This document shows positions 24,525-33,054 of a DNA stretch of 38,826 nt, in pieces; within the stretch, counting starts at the first letter, position 1; each line of letters begins with the position of its first letter. Origin of the DNA: Polyangiaceae bacterium (GTDB lineage Bacteria > Myxococcota_A > Polyangia > Polyangiales > Polyangiaceae); contig JALOQB010000014.1 in assembly GCA_025453595.1 (NCBI GenBank), forward strand, positions 1 to 38,826. The letters are read 5' to 3'. Both the position numbers and the translations under genes were made by a program. The notes below the pieces were generated by a model. It saw nothing but the letters and a program-made list of their open reading frames with translations, was not told where the DNA came from and did not search any database.

Positions 24525-25298
24525 ATGAGCGTGCAGGTGGAGCGGCTGGGTGCGGTGACGGTGGTGACGATCGATCGTCCGGGTGCAAGGAACGCGGTGG
24601 ACGCGCCGACGGCGGCTGCGCTGGCGGCGGCGTTCCGTGCGTTTGCGTCGGAGGGAGGGCAACGGGTGGCGGTGCTGACGGGGGCAGGGGGGACGTTCTG
24701 TGCGGGGGCGGATCTGAAGGCGATCGGCCAGGGGAGGGGGAACCGGATCGATCCGGAGGGAGACGGCCCCCTGGGGCCGACCCGCATGGTGCTCCCGAAG
24801 CCGTGCATCGCTGCGATCGAGGGGCATGCGGTGGCGGGTGGGCTCGAGCTGGCGCTCTGGTGTGACCTCCGGGTGGCGGCCCGGGACGCGACGCTGGGGG
24901 TCTTCTGCCGGCGCTTTGGCGTCCCGCTCATCGACGGCGGCACCGTGCGCCTGCCCCGGTTGATCGGGGAGAGCCGGGCGATGGATCTGATCCTGACCGG
25001 TCGCCCGGTGGGGGCAGAAGAAGCCGAGCGAATCGGGCTGATCCACCGGCTCTGCGAGCCCGGTCAGGCGCTCGCGTCGGCCCTCGTCCTTGCGCAGGAG
25101 CTGGCCGCCCTGCCCCAGGATTGCATGAACAACGATCGCCTCTCTGTCCTCGAACAGCACGATCAGCCGCTGGAGGCTGCCTTGATGAACGAATTTCAGC
25201 GAGGCATCGCCAGCCTCGGTTCGCCGGAATTTGTGCCGTCGGTCGCGCGCTTTGTCGCGGGTCAGGGGCGCCACGGGCGCCCCGTGGAGGGGGCATGA
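24525..25298 (+). CDS. enoyl-CoA hydratase/isomerase family protein
   Basis: 257-residue crotonase-fold enzyme acting on acyl-CoA thioesters. Visible: V-T-I-D-R-P-G-A-R-N-A-V near residues 15-26, the oxyanion-hole strand F-C-A-G-A-D-L-K, I-E-G-H-A-V-A-G-G-L-E-L-A-L-W-C-D-L-R-V-A with the second backbone NH donor, and G-V-P-L-I-D-G-G-T-V-R-L-P. The Glu residues of classical hydratases (near 120 and 140) cannot be assigned without alignment. In this family the second is often absent, so hydratase versus isomerase is open. Its TGA overlaps the MoxR ATG (ATGA), coupling it to the ternary system downstream. No other beta-oxidation gene is near. Confidence 0.88.
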   Translation: MSVQVERLGAVTVVTIDRPGARNAVDAPTAAALAAAFRAFASEGGQRVAVLTGAGGTFCAGADLKAIGQGRGNRIDPEGDGPLGPTRMVLPKPCIAAIEGHAVAGGLELALWCDLRVAARDATLGVFCRRFGVPLIDGGTVRLPRLIGESRAMDLILTGRPVGAEEAERIGLIHRLCEPGQALASALVLAQELAALPQDCMNNDRLSVLEQHDQPLEAALMNEFQRGIASLGSPEFVPSVARFVAGQGRHGRPVEGA

Positions 25299-26422
25299 GC
25301 GCCGCGCTGCAGGAGAGCGTCTCGCGGCTCCAGGGGGCGCTCCAGGACGCGCGCCGGGGGTTGATCGGGCGCGATACGCTGGTCGAGCTCATCGCCCTGG
25401 CCGCGGTGGCGGGGGAGCACCTGCTGGTCATCGGCCCGCCTGGGACCGCCAAGAGCGAGGCAGTGCGCCGCGTGGCGCGGGGGCTGGAGGCCTCCTATTT
25501 CGAGTACCTGCTCGGGCGCTTCACCGAGCCCAGCGAGATCTTTGGCCCCGTCGACCTCCGCAAGCTCCGCGAGGGGGTGGTCGAGACCGAGACCCGGGGC
25601 ATGCTCCCCGAGGCCCAGATTGCCTTCCTGGACGAGGTGTTTCTCGGCTCCACCGCGATCCTGAACACCCTGCTGTCCCTGCTCAACGAGCGCACCTTCC
25701 GCCGCGGTCATACCTCGATCCGGTGCCCCCTTCGCCTCTGCGTGGGCGCCTCCAACGCCCTCCCCGAGGGCGAGGGGCTCGCCGCCTTCGCCGATCGCTT
25801 CCTGCTTCGTTGCTTCGTCGAACCGGTGCCCGATGACCGGCTGGAAGACCTCCTCGAAGGCGGCTGGCTCGCCGGGGAACAGCCCCCCCGGGTGGCCCGC
25901 GTCGACGACCTCGATCAGCTCGCGGTGGCCGCCCGGAGCGCCTCCCTTGAATCGCTCCGGCCCACCCTCGCCCAGGCCATTCGCCTGCTCCGCAAGGCCG
26001 GCGTACTCCTCTCCGATCGCCGCATCGTCAAGGCCCAGCGCCTCATCGCCGCCGCTGCGATCCTCGGTGGCCGCCGCGAGCCTGGCCCCGCTGACCTCTG
26101 GCCCCTGCTCTACGTGGTCCCCACCGCCGCCGCCCAGGCCACCGCCCGCGACGCCCTGCGCGACCTCCTCGCCCCTTCTCACAACCTGCTCCTGGGGTCC
26201 GCCTCCGAGGAGGCATCCCTCGGCCCCCTCGCCCGCGCCACACGCCTGCTCTCCTCCGGTCGAACCCTCCTCTCCGGGCCGGGGGGCGCTCCTCCGGATC
26301 TATGGAAGCTCCGGATAGAAGGGGTGCTCCGCGAGATCGACGCCGGGCTGGCCGAGGCGCAGATGCCGCCGGACCTCCGGGAGGTCCGCGAGGGGCTGAT
26401 GCAGGCCCTGGGGGCCGGCTAG
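25295..26422 (+). CDS. MoxR-family AAA+ ATPase of a MoxR-vWA-beta-propeller system
   Basis: 375 residues; ATG 25295 overlaps the preceding TGA. AAA+ core: Walker A G-P-P-G-T-A-K-S at 47-54, the MoxR/RavA signature F-T-E-P-S-E-I-F-G-P-V-D, Walker B I-A-F-L-D-E-V-F near 110, L-L-N-E-R-T-F-R-R-G, sensor-1 A-S-N near 152 and F-A-D-R-F-L-L-R. The C-terminal lid is helical. MoxR ATPases act as chaperone-like remodellers with vWA partners. The partners here are the three following genes. It is 7 bases from the small bpX5-like gene. Stop is in-frame TAG. Confidence 0.92.
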   Translation: MSAALQESVSRLQGALQDARRGLIGRDTLVELIALAAVAGEHLLVIGPPGTAKSEAVRRVARGLEASYFEYLLGRFTEPSEIFGPVDLRKLREGVVETETRGMLPEAQIAFLDEVFLGSTAILNTLLSLLNERTFRRGHTSIRCPLRLCVGASNALPEGEGLAAFADRFLLRCFVEPVPDDRLEDLLEGGWLAGEQPPRVARVDDLDQLAVAARSASLESLRPTLAQAIRLLRKAGVLLSDRRIVKAQRLIAAAAILGGRREPGPADLWPLLYVVPTAAAQATARDALRDLLAPSHNLLLGSASEEASLGPLARATRLLSSGRTLLSGPGGAPPDLWKLRIEGVLREIDAGLAEAQMPPDLREVREGLMQALGAG

Positions 26423-26429
26423 ACCGCCC

Positions 26430-26849
26430 ATGGCCGCGATCCCGCTGCGGTGGACGCCCCGGATGCATCCCTTGAGCCCGGTGGGCCTCGCCGCCCCGGG
26501 CGAGGCCGCCCGCGCGTTGCTGGGCCGCCTGCGACGCTCCTCCCCGGAGGAGCTGGCAGGCCTGGAGGGGGCCGGGGCGCGAGGGCTCCTGGTGCTCCTG
26601 GGGAAGACGTCGCTGCCCTGGGTCCGAGGGGCGGTGTACCTCGGGGTCGACGCGGGGGCCCGGACGCTGCTGCTCCCGACGACGCTGGAGCCCGGGGTCC
26701 CGGTGGGGCTGCTGGAGCAGGCGGTGGCGGCCCGGGCGAAGGGGCGCGTGGCGCTCCTCCCGGAGCCGCCGATGCTGGTGCAGCTGGAGAGCCCTTCCCC
26801 CCTGGATCCCGCCGCCCTCGATGCCCTCCAGGCGCTGGTGCTCTCGTGA
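26430..26849 (+). CDS. small bpX5-like component of the ternary system
   Basis: 139 residues, no signal peptide. It has an N-terminal W-T-P-R-M-H-P, a helical Arg/Leu-rich part (about 25-45), then strands (G-L-L-V-L-L-G-K, G-A-V-Y-L-G-V-D). Position between the MoxR and vWA genes, size and the N-terminal motif fit the family named bpX5 in computational descriptions of MoxR-vWA-beta-propeller systems. I assign it mainly by context. Its TGA overlaps the next GTG (GTGA), so translation is coupled and 1:1 complex stoichiometry is plausible. Confidence 0.65.
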   Translation: MAAIPLRWTPRMHPLSPVGLAAPGEAARALLGRLRRSSPEELAGLEGAGARGLLVLLGKTSLPWVRGAVYLGVDAGARTLLLPTTLEPGVPVGLLEQAVAARAKGRVALLPEPPMLVQLESPSPLDPAALDALQALVLS

Positions 26850-28609
26850 GCGATGCCTCCGCGCGCCTGCCCTGGCAACATGAGCTCGGGATGCTGACCG
26901 GCGACCTCCAGGGGGCGCTGCTGCCCTGGCTGGAGCGCCTGGATCTGGCGGTGGGCCCCCTGCCTGCGGAGAACCCCCTGGCCGACGGGGACCCCGACGG
27001 ATTCTCTGGCCTGAGCCGCAGAGGCACGCCGGAGCGGTTGCTGGTGAGCGAGTGGTTGCTTGCCTCCGAGGTCCCCGACGAGTTCGTGCGCCGAGCCGCG
27101 TCCGGCGAGCAATCCTTCCTGGCGCTGGCCCGCCGCTCCGAGGCCAGTAGCCGGGCTACAGCCCTCTTCTTTGACGTGGGACCGTGGCAGCTGGGTCACC
27201 CTCGTCTGGCTCATCTGGCCCTGCTGCTGGTGATGTCCCGCCGCGCCCGCGCCGCGGGGGCCTCGTTCTTCTGGGGCACGCTCCAGGGGGGCAACGAGGG
27301 GATCTTTCGTTCTTCCCTCCAGACCCTCGACGGACGCCTCCTGCTGGCCACGCGCGCCCGTCAAAACCCCACCCGCGAAGACCTGCTCGCCGCGCTGTCC
27401 AGGCCCCCGCTGCTGCATGCTCGCCGCGAGTGCTGGGTGGTCGGCGGCGCGACCGCCTGCGCCCTGGCGTCGGGCCCCTGCATCGAGATCGAGGAACCCC
27501 TCGAAGAGCCCCTCTCCAGGCTCGTTGTACGGGTGCGTCGGTTCGACGGAACCACCGCGCGTATCGAGCTCCCGCTGATGCCCGAGGCGCTCCGTCTGCG
27601 CCTGCTGCGCGATCCGTTCCCGGTCAACCCGCCTCGCCGCAAGGTCTCGCGGAAGGTCGAGCTGGGGCCCCGCGCTTCCCTGTTCTTCTCCGACAGCGCG
27701 CGGCGCCTGATGGTGGGCCTGGTCGATGGGCGCATGCTCGCCTACCCCCTGCCCAACTCCCCCTACCTCTCCACCCCGGGCGAACCCGCGCTCCTCGCGC
27801 CGGAGCGCGGCGCCGAGCTCCTCGCCGCCGGGTGGGAGCGCAACCAGGGGCTCCTGCTGCTGCGCAAGGACCAGCGGTTCTGGGCCCGCTGGGTGGGCCG
27901 CAAGGGCGGGACCGCCCGGCCTGATCAGCCCCTGGATGCCCCCGATCTTGCCTGGACCCCAGAGGCCCCGGTGAGCCCGCTCCTCACCCTGCCTCTCCCC
28001 GGCGGAGAACGCGCCTGCGCCGCGATGTCTCCCCGGAACCAGCTTGTCCTCTTCGCCCCCAAAAAACCTGCGGTCATCGAGGACGACGTGCTGGCCATGG
28101 CCACCCTCGATCGACGCCTGATCCTCGCCTGGTACGATCCGTCGAGCCAGAGCCTCTCGTTCAAGGTCGAGGACGCGACGCTCGGCGAGGAGGCCCGCCG
28201 CCTCAAGACCTGCTCCCTCCCGCACCCCGGGGCTGTCTTCTTCGGTCATGCCGACGCCAGCCCTCGCCACCCTGCGCTGCACCTCGTCGCCGTCGAGCGT
28301 CGCTCCGAGGGCGAGTGGCTCCTGATCTCCTCCTCCGACCTCCCCCTCGCTTCCCCCCGGGATGGCACCGTCGTCGGCGTGTTCTCCGACAAGAAAGGCC
28401 CCGCCTTGCTCCTCCTGCCACCGGAACGAGACCGCCTCCTTCTGTATGGAGATTCCGGTGTTTCTACCATCCTGAAGACCGGCGCGCCGATCGTGCGGGT
28501 CGCGGCCAGCCAGGCGGCTCCCCTCCTCGCTTACCTGACGGAAGAGGGAGAAATTGGCGTTTTTTCGGGGCGATTTACCCAGCTCCTGCTCCGGGTTCGC
28601 CATGGCTGA
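26846..28609 (+). CDS. degenerate vWA plus beta-propeller protein of the ternary system
   Basis: 587 residues from GTG 26846. The N-terminal 190 residues contain a vWA-like core: R-A-T-A-L-F-F-D-V-G-P-W-Q-L-G near 103-117, then R-L-A-H-L-A-L-L-L-V-M and G-A-S-F-F-W-G-T-L-Q. A canonical MIDAS has D-x-S-x-S; here it is D-V-G-P-W, so metal binding is doubtful. From about residue 270 the sequence turns to repeated beta strands with Trp/Tyr and D-G-R turns (L-V-D-G-R-M-L-A-Y-P-L, then Q-L-V-L-F-A-P-K-K), suggesting a propeller. This fits the vWA/bpX partner of a MoxR ATPase. No signal peptide, so cytoplasmic. It overlaps the next gene by 8 bases. Confidence 0.8.
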   Translation: MSDASARLPWQHELGMLTGDLQGALLPWLERLDLAVGPLPAENPLADGDPDGFSGLSRRGTPERLLVSEWLLASEVPDEFVRRAASGEQSFLALARRSEASSRATALFFDVGPWQLGHPRLAHLALLLVMSRRARAAGASFFWGTLQGGNEGIFRSSLQTLDGRLLLATRARQNPTREDLLAALSRPPLLHARRECWVVGGATACALASGPCIEIEEPLEEPLSRLVVRVRRFDGTTARIELPLMPEALRLRLLRDPFPVNPPRRKVSRKVELGPRASLFFSDSARRLMVGLVDGRMLAYPLPNSPYLSTPGEPALLAPERGAELLAAGWERNQGLLLLRKDQRFWARWVGRKGGTARPDQPLDAPDLAWTPEAPVSPLLTLPLPGGERACAAMSPRNQLVLFAPKKPAVIEDDVLAMATLDRRLILAWYDPSSQSLSFKVEDATLGEEARRLKTCSLPHPGAVFFGHADASPRHPALHLVAVERRSEGEWLLISSSDLPLASPRDGTVVGVFSDKKGPALLLLPPERDRLLLYGDSGVSTILKTGAPIVRVAASQAAPLLAYLTEEGEIGVFSGRFTQLLLRVRHG

Positions 28610-31379
28610 GGGGCCCCGCTTCCGGCCTGACGCCTGGGGGTTCCAGGGGGTTGTCCTTGCGCATGGCCTCCTCTGGCCTGTCCTCCGGGAAGAGCACGCC
28701 CTGCGCACCCGGGTGATCGCCCTCTGGCAGCCTGGCTGCGTCCTGCTGCGCCAGGGCTCCTTGCGGGCCCTTCGCCTCCCGGAGCCCCGGCGCCTGCGGG
28801 CCACGGAGGCACCGGGGGGGCCTCTCGTGCTCCAGGATGGCCTGCTCTGCGCCGCCCCGGGCCTCGCTCCGGAGGCCCGTCGCCGCGGCGCCACGGACGG
28901 CAGCATCGTCTGGTTGCACCGCGGAGAACTCCGGGTGCTCCTGCCCGGCGAGGGCGAGCCCGAGGACCTTACCTCGTGGCTCGCGCTGGAGGATCTCACG
29001 CCGGTGCACGCCCGGGGGCTATCGATGCCACCGCGACCCTTGCCGCCGGAGCCGGTGCTCCCGGTGACGCGCGCCCTTTTTGGCCCCCGGATCCCGCCCC
29101 TGAGCGAGCGGGCCCAGGCCCTGGCGGCCGAGTTCCAGGCCCCGACGCCCGCGCCCGCTCCGACCCCGCCTCCCGTGCCTCCTCCCGCGGTGATCCGTGG
29201 CCTCGCCGGTCTCTTTCAGTTCCTGTCCACCGCGATCACCCGGGCCGTGCTCGCCCCGTCTCCTGCCTCCAGGGCCGCCGTGCGCTCCGCTGCAGACGGC
29301 AAGGACCCTCCCCCTGGGCTGGTCGTGCGCCCCGTCGCTCCCTCCGGTCCGGGGCTCTTCCAGCGCATGGCCCGGCGCCTGGATGACTGGGCTGCTCGCC
29401 TGCTGATGGCCACCCAGCTCGCCCCCCTCGCGGGCCGCAAGCAGGCAGAATACCTCGAGTCCATGATGGACCTGTTCGCCCGGGGCTCCTTCGAGGAAGC
29501 CCTGCGCCACGCCATCCCGCTCGGCGGGAGCGGCGGCGGTTCTCCCTCGTTTTCCCTCGGTATACCGGGGCCTCGCGACCAGCTCGCTCTCTCCGCCGGG
29601 CCCGCAAGCAATGGAACTTCCATACTACCTTTCCACGGTCTCCACGACGAGCTCAAGCGGATCTACACCGAGGCTTTCGGGAAGCTGGATGCCCAGGGCA
29701 AGGTCGAGGAGGCGGCCTTTGTGCTGGCCGAGCTGCTCCAGCAGAGCGAGCAGGCGGTCGCCTACCTGGAGCGCCACGGTCTCTTCAGGATCGCGGCGGA
29801 GCTGGCCGAGGGGCGCGGGTTGCCGCCAGGGCAGGTGGTGCGCCAGTGGTTCCTCGCGGGGGACTGGCAGCGAGGGGTCCAGGTGGCGCGGCGTCACCAT
29901 GCCTTCCGGGACGCGTTGACGCGCCTGGAGCAGGGGTCCCCCGAGCTGGCCCGGGGGCTGCGCATTTTCTGGGCCGACCAGCTCGCCAGCGGCGGCCATT
30001 TTCTGGACGCGGAGCAGCTCCTGGAGGATCTCCCGGAGGCCCGGGCCACCCGCCTCGCCTGGCTGGAGCAGGCTGGCCTTCGCGGCGGCGATGACGCGCT
30101 GCGGGCGATGCTCCGCAGGCTCGCGCTGGAGCCGGGGTACCTGGAGCAGGCCGCGCGCAACGTGCAGCGGCTCTGCGATCCCCGGGAAGAGGCCCGAACC
30201 CGGCTGATGCTCGCCGAGCTGATGATGGAGAAGGGGCTCCAGGGGCGGCCCCCCTCGCTGGTCGCGCTGGCCAGGCCGTTGCTGCGGGCGCTGCTGGTCG
30301 ATACGGCGGGGAGGGCAGAGCCGGACACGCTGACGAGGCTCCGGGCCACCCTGGCGGACCCGCTGCTTGCCCTCGAATGGCCCCGGCCCCCTGCGGGAGG
30401 GCTCAGCGAGCCTTCCTGCCTGACGCTTGAGCTGCCTGCGGTCGCGAGCGCGGGGGTGAACATCGAGGATGTCGCCGTGTTGCCGGGGGGCAAGAGCCTG
30501 GTGGCGCTGGGTGAGGTCGGCGTGCTGCTGCTCTCGCGGGAGGGGGCGACGCTCCATCACTTCGATCAACCCGCCTCGGCGCTGGTCCTGTCCTCCCGGG
30601 GGGATCGAGCCCTGGCCCTGGCGCACCGGGGCTCGGCCACACGGATCGCTCGCCTTGACCTGCAAGGGCTGCGGAGCGCCCCCTGGACCGAGGCCCCGCT
30701 CACCGCCTGGTCCCCGGAGTTTGACGGGGGCTCCTGGGTCGTGGGCCTGGAGGGCGGCACCCTGGTCGAGATCGACACCCTGTCCCCCGGGTGGCGCCCG
30801 CTCTGGCAGCTCCGGGAGCCCCGCTGGCAGGTCCGCGCGTGCGTCGCTCGCCCTCAGGGGCAGGTCAGCGCGGTGATGACGATGAACACCACGGGGGAGG
30901 TCCACCGGCTCTTCTTCGCCCCCTCGGCTCGCACCGGAGACCAGGCTCGCGAGCTACGTCATCGCCAGGAACTCCCACGCCAGGGCCCCCAGGCTCCCCT
31001 CCTGCTTGCCTGGTGCTCCCTCGGGTTGCTGCGCTGGGCCACCAGCGGTCACCTGGAGCTATGGCATGACGCCGGCGTCTGCCCTGTCGCCACCTTCCCC
31101 TTCCAGGAGGGAGACACGCTCCGGGCCCAGGACACCACCCTGCTCTTCGCCTCCCGTGAGCGCGCGGAGGTGTGGCGTGTGGGCTGGAGCAAGCCCGGGA
31201 GGGAGGCCCAGGCCGTGCAGCTCGCGCGGGTCATGATGCCTGGCGCCCGCTCGGTGGTGGCGCGCCCATCCTCGTCGGGGCTTGCCTTGAGCGACGGGCG
31301 CGGGCGTGTCGTGCACCTGCAAGAGACCCCGGGGCCGGGGGCAGCCCCCCGCCTGCTCCGGACCTTCTCGGTGCGTTGA
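28602..31379 (+). CDS. bpX6-like protein: N-terminal domain, alpha-solenoid, beta-propeller
   Basis: 925 residues from ATG 28602, inside the end of the vWA gene. Three parts: an N-terminal mostly-beta domain (1-140, with W-G-F-Q-G-V-V-L-A); a Pro-rich linker (about 180-205); and a central helical solenoid from about 280 to 600 with repeat-like E-A-A-F-V-L-A-E-L-L-Q-Q and A-E-Q-L-L-E-D-L-P-E. A C-terminal propeller runs from about 606, with W-x-A/L strands such as L-V-A-L-G-E-V-G-V-L-L-L. This matches the large bpX6-type recognition subunit of the ternary systems. No signal peptide. The propeller is the probable target- or ligand-recognising part; this is inference. It ends 7 bases from the convergent MlaE gene. 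Confidence 0.78.
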   Translation: MAEGPRFRPDAWGFQGVVLAHGLLWPVLREEHALRTRVIALWQPGCVLLRQGSLRALRLPEPRRLRATEAPGGPLVLQDGLLCAAPGLAPEARRRGATDGSIVWLHRGELRVLLPGEGEPEDLTSWLALEDLTPVHARGLSMPPRPLPPEPVLPVTRALFGPRIPPLSERAQALAAEFQAPTPAPAPTPPPVPPPAVIRGLAGLFQFLSTAITRAVLAPSPASRAAVRSAADGKDPPPGLVVRPVAPSGPGLFQRMARRLDDWAARLLMATQLAPLAGRKQAEYLESMMDLFARGSFEEALRHAIPLGGSGGGSPSFSLGIPGPRDQLALSAGPASNGTSILPFHGLHDELKRIYTEAFGKLDAQGKVEEAAFVLAELLQQSEQAVAYLERHGLFRIAAELAEGRGLPPGQVVRQWFLAGDWQRGVQVARRHHAFRDALTRLEQGSPELARGLRIFWADQLASGGHFLDAEQLLEDLPEARATRLAWLEQAGLRGGDDALRAMLRRLALEPGYLEQAARNVQRLCDPREEARTRLMLAELMMEKGLQGRPPSLVALARPLLRALLVDTAGRAEPDTLTRLRATLADPLLALEWPRPPAGGLSEPSCLTLELPAVASAGVNIEDVAVLPGGKSLVALGEVGVLLLSREGATLHHFDQPASALVLSSRGDRALALAHRGSATRIARLDLQGLRSAPWTEAPLTAWSPEFDGGSWVVGLEGGTLVEIDTLSPGWRPLWQLREPRWQVRACVARPQGQVSAVMTMNTTGEVHRLFFAPSARTGDQARELRHRQELPRQGPQAPLLLAWCSLGLLRWATSGHLELWHDAGVCPVATFPFQEGDTLRAQDTTLLFASRERAEVWRVGWSKPGREAQAVQLARVMMPGARSVVARPSSSGLALSDGRGRVVHLQETPGPGAAPRLLRTFSVR

Positions 31380-31386
31380 GCGACGC

Positions 31387-32223
31387 TCAGGGGAACAGGA
31401 AGATCCCGGCGCCGGAGATGAAGAAGTTGAGGATGATCACGGCCAGGGAGGAGTTGACCACGGCGCGGGTGGTGGCCCAGCCCACGCCCTCGCTGCCTCC
31501 GAAGGTGGAGAGGCCGCAGTAGCCCGAGACGATGGGTATGGCAGCTCCATAGGCGACGCACTTGGAGAGGCCGACGATGAGGTCACCCTTGTCGATGAGG
31601 CTGAGGTTGCAGAAGGTGCGGGGGGCCACCTCGAAGAAGGAGTAAGCGGTGAGCATCCCCGAGGTGAAGGCGACGGCGGCGCTCCAGATGATGAGCGCGG
31701 TGGTCATGACGATGCTGGCGAAGAAGCGGGGTTTGATCAGGTAGTCGATGGGGTCCGCGGCGCACATGCGGAGGGCGTCGGTCTGCTCGGTGACGACCAT
31801 GCTGCCGATCTCGGCGGCGATACCGGCGCCGACCCGGGTGGCCAGCATGAGGGCGCCGATGGAGGCGGCGAGGTCGCGGATGAGCAGCTCAAGGTAGGTG
31901 GCCCCGAGGAGGGTAAGGTCAGGGATGACCCGCTTGGCCTGAACCCCCGCCTGGTAGACGAGGATCATGCCAATGAAGCCCATGACGACGGTCAGGAAGA
32001 AGAGCGACTTGTTCCCGATCTCGTACATGTAATGCACGGTGGAGCCGGGCTCGCGGCGGCCATAGGCGGTGTAATAGAGGGTGCGAACGAGGACGGAATA
32101 CATGCCCCGGGCCCCATCGAAGAGGTCGAGGGCGGTGGCGCCGATCTCGCCGACGAGGCCGAGTTCTTGAGGGGGGGCCTCGCCGTCCTGGGCGCCCTGG
32201 TCCGCGGAGCCTGCGCTGCTCAT
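31387..32223 (-). CDS. MlaE-type ABC transporter permease, second copy
   Basis: 278 residues, the last gene of the minus-strand operon. An extended N-terminus of about 45 residues is rich in Gly/Ala/Gln. The MlaE/Ttg2B permease domain follows: Y-L-E-L-L-I-R-D-L-A-A-S-I-G-A-L-M-L-A-T-R-V-G-A-G-I-A-A-E-I-G is the coupling-helix region (split across two motifs), followed by T-E-Q-T-D-A-L-R-M and D-P-I-D-Y-L. About five membrane spans. These permeases move phospholipids between membranes with an MlaF ATPase and an MCE protein. Its ATG overlaps the stop of the other permease gene (ATGA). The sequence differs clearly from its neighbour, so a heterodimer is possible. Confidence 0.88.
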   Translation of the reverse strand: MSSAGSADQGAQDGEAPPQELGLVGEIGATALDLFDGARGMYSVLVRTLYYTAYGRREPGSTVHYMYEIGNKSLFFLTVVMGFIGMILVYQAGVQAKRVIPDLTLLGATYLELLIRDLAASIGALMLATRVGAGIAAEIGSMVVTEQTDALRMCAADPIDYLIKPRFFASIVMTTALIIWSAAVAFTSGMLTAYSFFEVAPRTFCNLSLIDKGDLIVGLSKCVAYGAAIPIVSGYCGLSTFGGSEGVGWATTRAVVNSSLAVIILNFFISGAGIFLFP

Positions 32224-33014
32224 GAGATCCCGAAGCTGACGAAGTAGTCGAGGACGAAGATGCCGGCGGCGCTGGCGACCACGGTGGCGTTGACGGCGCG
32301 GCCGACGCCGGGGGCGCCGCCCTTGACGGCGAGGCCAAAGTGGCAGCTTGCGAGGGCCATGATGATGCCGAAAACGACGCTCTTGATGAGGCCGACGCCG
32401 ACGTCGCTGAAGCTGAGGAGGCCCGAGGTGAGGCCGTTGTAGAAGACGCTCGGCTCGACGTCGAGGAGGCCCTTGCCGGCGTAGGCGGCGCCCAGGAGGG
32501 CGAGGGCGTCGGCGTAGAGGGTCGAGAAGAAGAGGGTGAGGATGAAGGCCAGGAAGCGGGGAGCTATCAGGAAGCTGATGGGGTCGATGGCCAGGGCCCG
32601 GAGCGCGTCGATCTGCTCGGTGACCACCATCGTGCCCAGTTCGGCGGTGTTGTTGGCCCCCACCCGGCCCGACAGCATCAGCGCGGTGAGCAGCGGGCCG
32701 ATCTCGCGCAGGGTGCCGAAGCCGGCCCCCCAGCCCAGCAGCCCCTGGGCCCCGTAGCGCTTCACGATGGGGGCCGCCTGGATCACCATGATGCCCCCGG
32801 TGAACAGCGCGGTCACGATCACGATGGGGATCGACTTGACCCCCATCTTGTACATCGAACGCATGAACTCGGCCCCATCGAAGCGAAGCCGCGCCAGACG
32901 CGCCAGGATGCGGCCGAAGAGCACGCCCATGCCCCCGGCGGTCTCGGCCATCCCCAGCAGAGACTCACCCATCGTGTGAAACAGGCCGGGGGATCCGTCG
33001 TCGTTCGAGGCCAC
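32220..33014 (-). CDS. MlaE-type ABC transporter permease, first copy
   Basis: 264 residues from ATG 33014. The permease core is conserved: F-T-G-G-I-M-V-I-Q-A, the signature R-E-I-G-P-L-L-T-A-L-M-L-S-G-R-V-G-A, A-E-L-G-T-M-V-V-T-E-Q-I-D-A-L and D-P-I-S-F-L-I-A-P-R. Hydrophobic segments predict five spans. The E-I-G-P/E-L-G-T coupling region is closer to canonical MlaE than in the partner copy. It lies 40 bases after the ATPase gene and overlaps the second permease by 4 bases. An MCE (MlaD) gene is missing from the window and would be needed for a complete lipid transporter. Confidence 0.92.
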   Translation of the reverse strand: MASNDDGSPGLFHTMGESLLGMAETAGGMGVLFGRILARLARLRFDGAEFMRSMYKMGVKSIPIVIVTALFTGGIMVIQAAPIVKRYGAQGLLGWGAGFGTLREIGPLLTALMLSGRVGANNTAELGTMVVTEQIDALRALAIDPISFLIAPRFLAFILTLFFSTLYADALALLGAAYAGKGLLDVEPSVFYNGLTSGLLSFSDVGVGLIKSVVFGIIMALASCHFGLAVKGGAPGVGRAVNATVVASAAGIFVLDYFVSFGIS

Positions 33015-33054
33015 GGGCTGACGCTATACCACAGCCTCGGCCGGGGCGACGCCT

